Assembly (NCBI GenBank): GCA_963748205.1
Contig: CAVVIB010000021.1
Span: 62,001-126,000, forward strand
Source of the DNA: JAIBJN01 sp963748205
GTDB lineage: Bacteria; Actinomycetota; Thermoleophilia; Gaiellales; Gaiellaceae
DNA length: 64,000 nucleotides
Reading direction: 5' to 3'
A program made the translations under genes and the position numbers. The notes beneath the pieces were generated by a model that did not search any database, was not told the origin of the DNA, and saw nothing but the letters and a program-made list of their open reading frames with translations. Shown here one piece after another: positions 25,759-32,665 of the stretch (positions are counted from its first letter, which is position 1; each line of letters opens with the position of its first letter).

Positions 25759-26678
25759 CCGCGAGCCTGGGCCGCGCCCGCGCGCTCGCCTGGCCGCTCG
25801 GAATCGCCGCTCTGGCCGTGAGCGTCGTCGCGTTCGCGCTGACCGCGGACCTCGACGCGCTGGGCGCGACCTGGAGGAACGCCGCGTCCGCGCCGGCGGA
25901 GCTGCTGGCAGTCCTCGTCGCCTACGGGCTCGCGTTCGCCCTCCGCGCGCTCGTGTGGAGCCGGGTCGTCCCGATGCTGCGCCCCGGCGACGCGCTCGCC
26001 GCGGTTCACGTCTCGCTCGCGGGGAACCATCTGCTGCCGCTGCGCCTCGGAGAGGCGCTGCGCGTGACGAGCGCAGTCCGGCGCGGCGGCATCCCGGTGC
26101 GCACCGCGACCGCCTCGACGGTGATGCTCCGGGGCGCCGACCTCGCCGCCGCGCTCGGGCTCGCCGCGCTGCTCGGGCCCGAAGTCGTCGCGGCGGTCGC
26201 CGGCCCGGCCAGGTGGCTCGTGCTCGCGCTGGGCGCCGCCGTCTGGCTCGGCGGGCTCGTCTGGCTCCGGCGCATCGCGCGCGGCCCGCTCGGCGCCGGG
26301 CTTCGCCTCTCGACAGGGGTAGTCGCCGCCGGCGCGACCGCGGCGTGGGTGCTCGAGAGCGTGCTCGTCTGGCGGGCGGCGCAATGGGCCGGGCTGGAGA
26401 TCGGGCTCGCGGACGCGGTCGTCGTCACCGCGGTGACGATCGCCGCGCAGGCGATCGCAATCGCGCCCGGCGGGATCGGCACCTACGAGGCGGCCGCCGT
26501 CGGCGCCTATGTCGCGCTCGGCGCGGCCGCCGGCGACGCGCTGGCCGCCGCACTGACGGCCCATGCGCTCACCACCGGCTACGCCCTCCTCGGAGGCGCG
26601 CTCGTCCTTGCGCTCCCGCGCCGCGGCCGCGAGCCCCGGCCGGGGCCGCTGGCCACGCAGTCTCCGCGGGCCAGATGA
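25755..26678 (+). CDS. UPF0104/LPG-synthase-type integral membrane protein
   Basis: 307 aa, about eight hydrophobic segments. LAGNHLLPLRLGEALRVTSAV after the third helix and IAIAPGGIGTYEAAAVGAYV near the end are the two conserved motifs of the lysylphosphatidylglycerol synthase TM/UPF0104 family, which includes flippase-like domains. With the neighbouring glycosyltransferases it may move lipid-linked intermediates; that is inference. Translationally coupled to the flavoprotein (GTGA) and to the sugar dehydrogenase (ATGA). Confidence 0.85.
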   Translation: MTASLGRARALAWPLGIAALAVSVVAFALTADLDALGATWRNAASAPAELLAVLVAYGLAFALRALVWSRVVPMLRPGDALAAVHVSLAGNHLLPLRLGEALRVTSAVRRGGIPVRTATASTVMLRGADLAAALGLAALLGPEVVAAVAGPARWLVLALGAAVWLGGLVWLRRIARGPLGAGLRLSTGVVAAGATAAWVLESVLVWRAAQWAGLEIGLADAVVVTAVTIAAQAIAIAPGGIGTYEAAAVGAYVALGAAAGDALAAALTAHALTTGYALLGGALVLALPRRGREPRPGPLATQSPRAR

Positions 26679-27788
26679 GCCGGCTCGCTCGGTCGGCCTG
26701 GTGCTCGCGCTCGCCCTCCTCGCCGGCTGCGGCGGGGACGAGCCGTCGACGACGCCGCCCCTGCCGACCTCGCCTGAGCGGCTGCGGCTCGAGGAGGTCG
26801 CCACCGGGCTCTCCTCGCCGATGCAGGTCGTCGCCGCACCCGGAGAGCCGGGACGCCTCTACGTCGTCGAGCAGGCCGGCGTCGTCCGCGTGCTCGAGGA
26901 GGGCGCCGTCGCCTCGGCGCCCTTCCTTGACATCCACGAGCAGGTCAAGAGCGGCGGCGAGCAAGGCCTCCTCGCGCTCGCCTTCCACCCGGAGTTCCCC
27001 GACGACCCGAGGTTCTACGTCCACTACTCGAACCTCGACGGCGACACGCGCGTGGACGAGATGGAGGCCGGCGTCGTCCGGCGCCGCCAAGGTGCGTGAG
27101 CTGCTGGCCGTCGACCAGCCGCACCCGAACCACAACGGCGGGCAGCTCGTCTTCGGGCCGGACGGGCTCCTCTACCTGGGGCTGGGCGACGGCGGCGCCG
27201 CCTTCGACCCCGAGGGGCGCTCGCAGGACATGGAGACGCTCCTCGGGAAGCTCGTGCGCCTCGACGTCGAGGCGCGACGAGCCCGACTGGGAGATCGTCG
27301 CCAACGGCATGCGCAACCCCTGGCGGTTCTCCTTCGACCGCGAGACGGACGACCTCTACGTCGGCGACGTCGGCCAGGACCGCTGGGAGGAGATCGACTT
27401 CGTCGCGGCCGGGACGGACGGGCTCCTCAACTTCGGCTGGGATGTCTACGAGGGCGACGAGAAGGTCGAGGACAACGAGCTGGAGGGCGGCGGCGAGCTC
27501 GTCTTCCCGGTCGCGGCGTACGCCCACGACGTCGGCTGCTCGGTCACCGGCGGCTACGTCTACCGCGGCTCAGCCGTGCCCTCGATGCGCGGCCGGTACC
27601 TCTACGGCGACTACTGCTCCGGAACGATCTGGAGCCTCCGCATCGAGGGCGGCGAGGCGCGCGAGATCCGGCGCGAGCGCATCTCGGTGCCTCAGCTCAC
27701 CTCGTTCGGCGAGGACGGCGACGGGGAGCTCTACGCCGTCTCCCAGACCGGCGCGGTGTACCGGCTGGCGGCCGGCGAGCAGGGCTAG
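26675..27788 (+). CDS. PQQ-type sugar dehydrogenase lipoprotein (about three frameshifts)
   Basis: Signal GLVLALALLAGCGG has a lipobox LAGC. The body contains VATGLSSPMQVVAAPGEPGR, SGGEQGLLALAFHPEF, HNGGQLVFGPDGLLYLGLGDGG, NGMRNPWRFSFDRETDDLYV and DVGQDRWEEIDFV, the six-blade propeller of soluble aldose sugar dehydrogenases (PQQ, Ca2+). Frame changes at about 26690, 27080-27081 and about 27274; ATG 26675 overlaps the previous stop, but the first frame break makes the exact start uncertain. Repaired length about 370 aa. A second, unrelated-length paralogue lies at 46.5 kb. Confidence 0.85.
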
Positions 27789-27810
27789 CCGCTTCACCGG
27801 ATCGCGATAG

Positions 27811-27839
27811 TTGCGCCCCGGGATGACCGGGTCTAGCGT
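27811..27839 (+). promoter_or_regulatory. promoter of the VOC gene
   Basis: TTGCGC (27811-27816) and TAGCGT (27834-27839) are separated by 17 bp. The spacer contains CCCGG-GATGA-CCGGG, a 5-bp inverted repeat that could be an operator. It lies about 30 nt upstream of the VOC start codon, which has its own ribosome site. Confidence 0.5.
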
Positions 27840-27868
27840 GGCCTGGAACACTCACGAAGGGAGAAGAG

Positions 27869-28619
27869 ATGAGCACGGTCGAGACCGCAATCGGCCGCTT
27901 CGGGTGGCACGACCACAGGTCACCGGATCCTGCGGCGGCGACGCGCTTCTACACGGAGCTCCTGGGCTGGGAGCTCGAGATCTTTCCGATGGGCGAGTTC
28001 GAGTACCCGATGATCTCGGTGAACGACCAGAGCCACGGCGGCTTCGGGCCCGTGGACGGCGACGAGCCCGCGCACTGGCTCGGGAGCATCGTCGTGGACG
28101 ACCTCGACGCAGCCGCGGCGCGCGTCACGTCCGCCGGCGGGACTCTCATCGTCGAGCCGAACGAGATCCAGGATGTCGGCCGCTGGGCGGTCTTCGCCGA
28201 CCCACAGGGCGCGGTGGCCGGGCTCTTCCAGTCCATCGACAAGCCGCCCGACGTCGGAGGGCGTCTTCGTCTGGGACGAGCTCGGGACGAGCGACATCGA
28301 GGGGGCGAAGCGCTTCTACGCCGAGATCGTCGGCTGGGAGTCGTCCGATCAGGACATGGGCGACGGCTTCATCTACACGATCTTCCGCTCGAACGGCGTC
28401 GATCGCGCCGGCGCCTACCAGAGGCAGGCTGACATGCCGGGTGCCCCGGGCTGGCTCCCGTACGTCGCCACCGGCGACGTCGACTCGAGCCTCTCGCAGG
28501 CGACGGGCATGGGTGCGACACCGATCACCGAGGCCATGGACATCCCCACGGTCGGCCGCATGGCGATCGTCGCGGATCCCACGGGCGCGGTCGTCGGGCT
28601 CTACAAGCCCGAGGCCTAG
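27869..28619 (+). CDS. two-domain VOC (glyoxalase/bleomycin-resistance) protein (one frameshift)
   Basis: First domain: GRFGWHDHRSPDPAAATRFY, MISVNDQSHGGFGPVD, WAVFADPQGAVAGLFQ. Second domain: FVWDELGTSDIEGAKRFYAE, SNGVDRAGAYQR, MAIVADPTGAVVGLYK. These are paired beta-alpha-beta-beta-beta modules typical of actinobacterial CFP32-like proteins, which bind a metal or a small ligand; substrate unknown. The break at 28259-28261 (GGG for GG) lies exactly between the domains; repaired length about 249 aa. AGGGAG before the ATG. A GC hairpin follows the stop. Confidence 0.88.
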
Positions 28620-28628
28620 GCGTTTTCA

Positions 28629-28659
28629 CGCGGGCGGGGGCGCCAAGCTCCCGCCCGCG
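28629..28659 (+). terminator. GC-rich hairpin after the VOC gene
   Basis: CGCGGGCGGG, an 11-nt loop, CCCGCCCGCG: ten perfect pairs, beginning 9 nt after the VOC stop. No T tract, but the position suits termination before the next operon. Confidence 0.55.
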
Positions 28660-28692
28660 CCGCCCTCGTCGGTATTCTCCAAGCCGACACAA

Positions 28693-28845
28693 ATGGGCGG
28701 CCTATTCGCATACCTGGATGCCGGCTCGGGCTCGATGATCGTTCAGGCGATCGTCGGCGGCGTTGCCGCCGTCGCCGTCGCCGGCAAGTTCTACTGGCGG
28801 CGGTTCCTGGGCTTCATCGGCATCCGAAGGAAGAACGACTCCTAG
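28693..28845 (+). CDS. small single-TM protein ahead of the methyltransferase/sulfatase pair
   Basis: 50 aa: MGGLFAYLDAGSGSMIVQAI begins a conserved-looking N-terminus with DAGSGS, followed by a hydrophobic helix (VGGVAAVAVAGKF), then YWRRFLGFIGIRRKNDS, a basic cytoplasmic tail. The same kind of peptide commonly precedes sulfatase-type genes in related genomes, as I recall; role unknown. TATTCT (28673-28678) may be its -10. The methyltransferase starts 5 nt after its stop, so the genes form one operon. Confidence 0.65.
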   Translation: MGGLFAYLDAGSGSMIVQAIVGGVAAVAVAGKFYWRRFLGFIGIRRKNDS

Positions 28846-28850
28846 CTGAC

Positions 28851-30251
28851 GTGGAGCCCCGGGTCGATCGCGGCTCCTTTCGCGACCCGGACAGCCGAGT
28901 CTTCTACGCGGGAGGCTCGGTGCACCGCGCGCTCTCCGAGCGCGGGCTCGCCGACTGGGAGGCGCTCGCCGCCACGACGCTCTTCCGCGACAAGGTCGCC
29001 GAGGGGAAGCTCGTCGGCACTCAGCAGCTGCCCGAGCCGAACGGCCTCCCCGCCGAGCTCGACCCTGAGCGGGTCACCGCCGTCCTGCGCCACGACCGCG
29101 TGCCCGTCGTCTCGTACCCGTACGAGTGGCCGTTCGGGATGCTCAAGGACGCGGCCCTTCTCCAGCTCGAGCTCCTTCTCGCAGCACTCGACGAGGACCT
29201 GATCCTCAAGGACGCATCGCCCTACAACGTGCAGTGGCGCGGCACGCAGCCGGTCTTCGTCGACGTCGGCTCCTTCGAGCGACTGCGCGAGGGAGAGCCG
29301 TGGGCCGGCTACCGGCAGTTCTGCACCCTCATGCTCTACCCGCTCATGCTCCAGGCCTTCAGGAACGTGCCGTTCCAGCCGTGGCTCCGCGGCTCCCTCG
29401 AGGGCATCGAGCCGGCGGAGATGCGCCGCCTCCTCACCTTCCGCGACCGCTTCCGGCGCGGCGTGCTCACGAACGTCGTCCTGCACGCGAAGCTCGAGGC
29501 TCGCTACGCCGACCGCGAGGTGAAGCAGGACCTGAAGAGGGCCGGGTTCCGCACCGAGCTGATCCGCGTCAACGCCCGCAAGCTCCGCAAGCTCGTCCAG
29601 CGGCTCGAGTGGAAGCCCGGGCGGACGGCCTGGTCGACGTACCGCACCACGAACCCCTACGACGAGCCCGACGCCGCCGCAAAGCTCGACTTCGTTCGAG
29701 AGGCGGCGGGTGCCCGCCACCGCCGGCTCGTCTGGGACCTCGGCTGCAACGACGGCCGCTTCACGCGCGTGGCGGCGATGAACGCCGACTACACGGTGGC
29801 CGTGGACGCCGACGCCGCCGTGGTCGAGGCCCTCTACCGCGAGCTGCGCGCGGACGGCGTCGACACGATCCTTCCGCTCGTCGGCAACCTGGCCGACCCC
29901 TCCCCCGGACTCGGCTGGCGCGGCGAGGAGCGACGCCCGCTCGTCGACCGCGGCCGGCCGGACCTGACGCTCGCGCTCGCCCTCGTCCACCACGTCGCCC
30001 TGACGAGCAACGTGCCGATCCGCGACTTCCTCGACTGGCTCGCAGGGCTCCAGACCGAGCTGGTAATCGAGTTCCCGACGCGCGACGACCCGATGGTGCA
30101 ACGGCTGCTCTCGCGGAAGGGCCCGGGGGCGAACCCGGACTACGACACGGAGACGTTCGAGCGCGCCCTGAACGAGCACTGGCGCATCGAGCGCCAGGAG
30201 ACGCTTCCGTCGGGAACCCGGATTCTCTACCGTGCAAGTCCGTCCGCCTGA
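28851..30251 (+). CDS. fusion of a kinase-like N-terminal domain and a SAM methyltransferase
   Basis: 466 aa. Residues about 115-145 read LILKDASPYNVQ and PVFVDVGSFERL: Asp-x4-Asn followed by an Asp-Val-Gly mimics the catalytic loop and metal-binding DFG of kinase/aminoglycoside-phosphotransferase folds. From about residue 290, RLVWDLGCNDGRFTRVAA is SAM motif I, YTVAVDADAAVVEALY motif II, and LTLALALVHHVAL the later motif. Related proteins are annotated as NoeA-like methyltransferases. Placed between a small membrane peptide and a membrane sulfatase-fold enzyme, so a surface-glycan or lipid role is likely. GTG start. Confidence 0.8.
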   Translation: MEPRVDRGSFRDPDSRVFYAGGSVHRALSERGLADWEALAATTLFRDKVAEGKLVGTQQLPEPNGLPAELDPERVTAVLRHDRVPVVSYPYEWPFGMLKDAALLQLELLLAALDEDLILKDASPYNVQWRGTQPVFVDVGSFERLREGEPWAGYRQFCTLMLYPLMLQAFRNVPFQPWLRGSLEGIEPAEMRRLLTFRDRFRRGVLTNVVLHAKLEARYADREVKQDLKRAGFRTELIRVNARKLRKLVQRLEWKPGRTAWSTYRTTNPYDEPDAAAKLDFVREAAGARHRRLVWDLGCNDGRFTRVAAMNADYTVAVDADAAVVEALYRELRADGVDTILPLVGNLADPSPGLGWRGEERRPLVDRGRPDLTLALALVHHVALTSNVPIRDFLDWLAGLQTELVIEFPTRDDPMVQRLLSRKGPGANPDYDTETFERALNEHWRIERQETLPSGTRILYRASPSA

Positions 30252-32316
30252 CCCGCCCGGCTCGCTCGAGACGGCGGGCCTGCACCTCGCCGGCCTGAGC
30301 GCGGTCGCGGTCGCGCAGCCCGTCTTCGACCTCCTCTCCCGCAACGTCGAGTTCTTCGCCGTCCGCGGCTCGACCCGCTGGGACATCGTCTTCTTCGCGA
30401 TCGGCCTGGTCGTGATCCCGCCGCTCGTCCTGCTGACGCTCGAAGCCCTCGCCGGCCTCGTTCACGCGCTCGCCGCGACCGTCCTCCACTTCGTCTTCGT
30501 GGGCGGGCTCGTCGCGCTGATCGTCCTCCAGGTCATCCGCGGAGTCGATGCCTCGTCGCTCGTGCTCATGGCGGCCGCGGTCGCCGTCGGAGCGGCCGCA
30601 GCTCTCCTCTACGCACGCGCGAGGCCCGCGCGGACGCTTCTCACCGTCCTCGCTGCGGCGCCGCTCGTCTTCCTCGTCCTGTTCCTCTTCGTCTCGCCGG
30701 TCTCGCGGCTCGTCCTCGAGGACGCGCCCGAGCCCCGCGTCGCCGACGTGCGGGCCACCGCGCCGGTGGTCATGGTCGTTCTCGACGAGCTCCCGACGAT
30801 CTCGTTGATGGACTCCGAGGGGGAGATCGACGCGGCCCGCTACCCCAACTTCGCCCGGCTCGCGCGCGACTCGACCTGGTTCCGCAACGCGACGACCGTC
30901 CACGAGTGGACGACCGGGGCGGTCCCGGCGATGCTGACGGGCCGCTTCCCTGAGGACGACCAGCTCCCGCTCTACCTCGACCACCCGGACAACCTCTTCA
31001 CGCTGCTGGGCGCCGGCTACGACATGCACGCGATGGAGTCGCAGGCGCACCTTTGCCCGCAGCAGCTCTGCGACGAGGACCGCGAACCGTTCGTCGAGCG
31101 CGTTGGCTCGCTCCTCTCCGACCTCTCGATCGTCTACGGACACCTCGCGCTCCCCGAGGACACCAGCAAGCGGCTGCCCTCCATCTCCACCGCGTGGCGC
31201 GGCTTCGGCGGCGACGGTCCGGTCGTCCGGCTCCAGCAGGGGCCGTCCCAGCCGGGTGGGAGGCCGGCCGCGTACACGGAGCGCGGCGCCGAGGTGCAGG
31301 AGTTCGTCGACGGGCTCCAGCGCGAGGAGCGCCCGACGCTCTCGTTCCTCCACGTCCTCCTCCCTCACCACCCCTGGGAGTACCTTCCGAACGGGAAGGT
31401 CTACGAGGCTAACCTCGGCCACCAGCCGGGAATGGTCGGCGAGCGGTGGACGGGCGACCCGGAGCTCGCCACGCAGGGATGGCAGCGTCATCTGCTCCAG
31501 GTCGGCTACACGGACCTGGAGCTCGGACGGATCCTCGACCGGCTCGACGAGATTGGGATCTACGACGACGCGCTCGTCGTCGTCGTTGCCGACCACGGCG
31601 TCAGCTTCCGGCCGCACGGCGAGCGGAGGCGCGTCCACACGGGCAACCTCGAGGAGATCGCGTTCGTGCCGCTGTTCGTCAAGGCGCCCGGCCAGGCCCG
31701 CGGCGAGGTCGTAGACGACCACGTCCGCACGATCGACCTGCTGCCTACGATGGCCGACATCCTCGGCGTCGAGATTCCCTGGCAGACGGACGGCCGGTCG
31801 ACCCTCGGACCGGCCGGCGAGGAGACCGACGTGGTAGTGCACACGTACTCCGGCGAGGTGGTCGTCGGAGACGCCGACGAGCTGGTCGAGAAGCGCGACC
31901 GCCTGCTCGCGCATCAGATCGCCCTCTTCGGCGAGGGGAACGATGCTCCCGGCCTCTACGCCCTCGGCCCGCGGCCGGAGCTCCTGGGCCGGCGGGTGGA
32001 AGCGCTCACGGTCGCCTCCGGCGGCGGGCCGACCTTCGAGAGCTACGGCTCGAGCACCTACGACCCCGACTCGCCCCTCGCGCCCGTCCGGGTGTACGGG
32101 CAGATCCGCGGCGCGCCGGGGAGCCATGACGTCGCGATCGCGGTCAACGGGACGATCGTCGCCGTGACGCGCTCGTTCGATTACTCGGGCGAGACCCTCG
32201 TCTCGGCGGTGACGCCCGAGGACGCCTACCGCCGGGGCGAGAACAGCGTCCGCGTCTACATCGTGGACGGCCCAGCCGACGACGCCCGCCTGGAGGAGCT
32301 CGCCCCGGGACCTTGA
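30232..32316 (+). CDS. membrane-bound sulfatase/phosphoethanolamine-transferase-superfamily protein
   Basis: 694 aa. Residues about 20-165 hold four to five membrane helices; the catalytic domain starts near 180 with VVMVVLDELPTISLM (first Asp pair). At the nucleophile site the sequence is HEWTTGAVPAMLTGRFP: the Cys/Ser-x-Pro-x-Arg formylglycine signature is missing and Thr residues stand there, as in phospho-group transferases of this superfamily. VVVVADHGVSFRPHGERRRV gives the distal Asp-His metal ligands. Probably modifies envelope glycans or lipids. GTG start overlaps the methyltransferase by 20 nt. Confidence 0.82.
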   Translation: MQVRPPDPPGSLETAGLHLAGLSAVAVAQPVFDLLSRNVEFFAVRGSTRWDIVFFAIGLVVIPPLVLLTLEALAGLVHALAATVLHFVFVGGLVALIVLQVIRGVDASSLVLMAAAVAVGAAAALLYARARPARTLLTVLAAAPLVFLVLFLFVSPVSRLVLEDAPEPRVADVRATAPVVMVVLDELPTISLMDSEGEIDAARYPNFARLARDSTWFRNATTVHEWTTGAVPAMLTGRFPEDDQLPLYLDHPDNLFTLLGAGYDMHAMESQAHLCPQQLCDEDREPFVERVGSLLSDLSIVYGHLALPEDTSKRLPSISTAWRGFGGDGPVVRLQQGPSQPGGRPAAYTERGAEVQEFVDGLQREERPTLSFLHVLLPHHPWEYLPNGKVYEANLGHQPGMVGERWTGDPELATQGWQRHLLQVGYTDLELGRILDRLDEIGIYDDALVVVVADHGVSFRPHGERRRVHTGNLEEIAFVPLFVKAPGQARGEVVDDHVRTIDLLPTMADILGVEIPWQTDGRSTLGPAGEETDVVVHTYSGEVVVGDADELVEKRDRLLAHQIALFGEGNDAPGLYALGPRPELLGRRVEALTVASGGGPTFESYGSSTYDPDSPLAPVRVYGQIRGAPGSHDVAIAVNGTIVAVTRSFDYSGETLVSAVTPEDAYRRGENSVRVYIVDGPADDARLEELAPGP

Positions 32317-32359
32317 CTTTCATCGCAGTGGTGCTATATGAAATAGCAGAACTGCGATG
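32313..32359 (+). promoter_or_regulatory. promoter embedded in a 39-bp palindrome (XRE gene)
   Basis: TTGACT (32313-32318) and TATATG (32335-32340) are 16 bp apart. CATCGCAGT (32321-32329) pairs with ACTGCGATG (32351-32359), and inside it TGCTAT (32332-32337) pairs with ATAGCA (32343-32348), all centred on 32340. Only 2 bp per arm mismatch. The right arm ends in the ATG of the regulator, so binding would block both polymerase and start site: likely autorepression. Confidence 0.75.
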
Positions 32360-32665
32360 AGCCGACCCTCCAAGGAAGACCGGCACAGGACGACCGAGCG
32401 GGCGATCGAGCGTCTTCGCGAGCGGCTGGCGGGCGCGCAGGACGGCTGGCTCTTCGCGCAGATCGCCGAGCAGGTCGCGACGCGGCGCCGCGAGCTCGGG
32501 CTCTCGCAGGCCGATCTCGCCCGCGTGTGCGGGACGACGCAGTCCGCGATCGCGCGCCTCGAGTCCGGCGGCCGGCCGCCTCGCATCGACACGCTCCTCA
32601 AGCTCGCGCACGCGCTCGACTGCGAGCTCCACATCGAGCTGCGGCCGGCGGACTCCTCGGAATGA
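32357..32665 (+). CDS. XRE-family transcriptional regulator (HigA-like)
   Basis: 102 aa. The helix-turn-helix is IAEQVATRRRELGLSQADLA then RVCGTTQSAIARLESGGRPP, followed by RIDTLLKLAHALDCELHIEL, the pattern of HigA-type antitoxins and stand-alone XRE regulators. No toxin gene is adjacent: a sulfatase-fold gene precedes and a DUF2339 gene follows. Its promoter lies in a 39-bp palindrome ending in the start codon, so it probably represses itself. The stop overlaps the next start (ATGA), coupling it to the DUF2339 gene. Confidence 0.88.
   Translation: MSRPSKEDRHRTTERAIERLRERLAGAQDGWLFAQIAEQVATRRRELGLSQADLARVCGTTQSAIARLESGGRPPRIDTLLKLAHALDCELHIELRPADSSE

Noticed and set aside
32357..32665. Toxin-antitoxin pair around the HigA-like protein
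   Set aside because: No small HigB/RelE-type gene lies on either side; the neighbours are a 694-aa enzyme and a large membrane protein.
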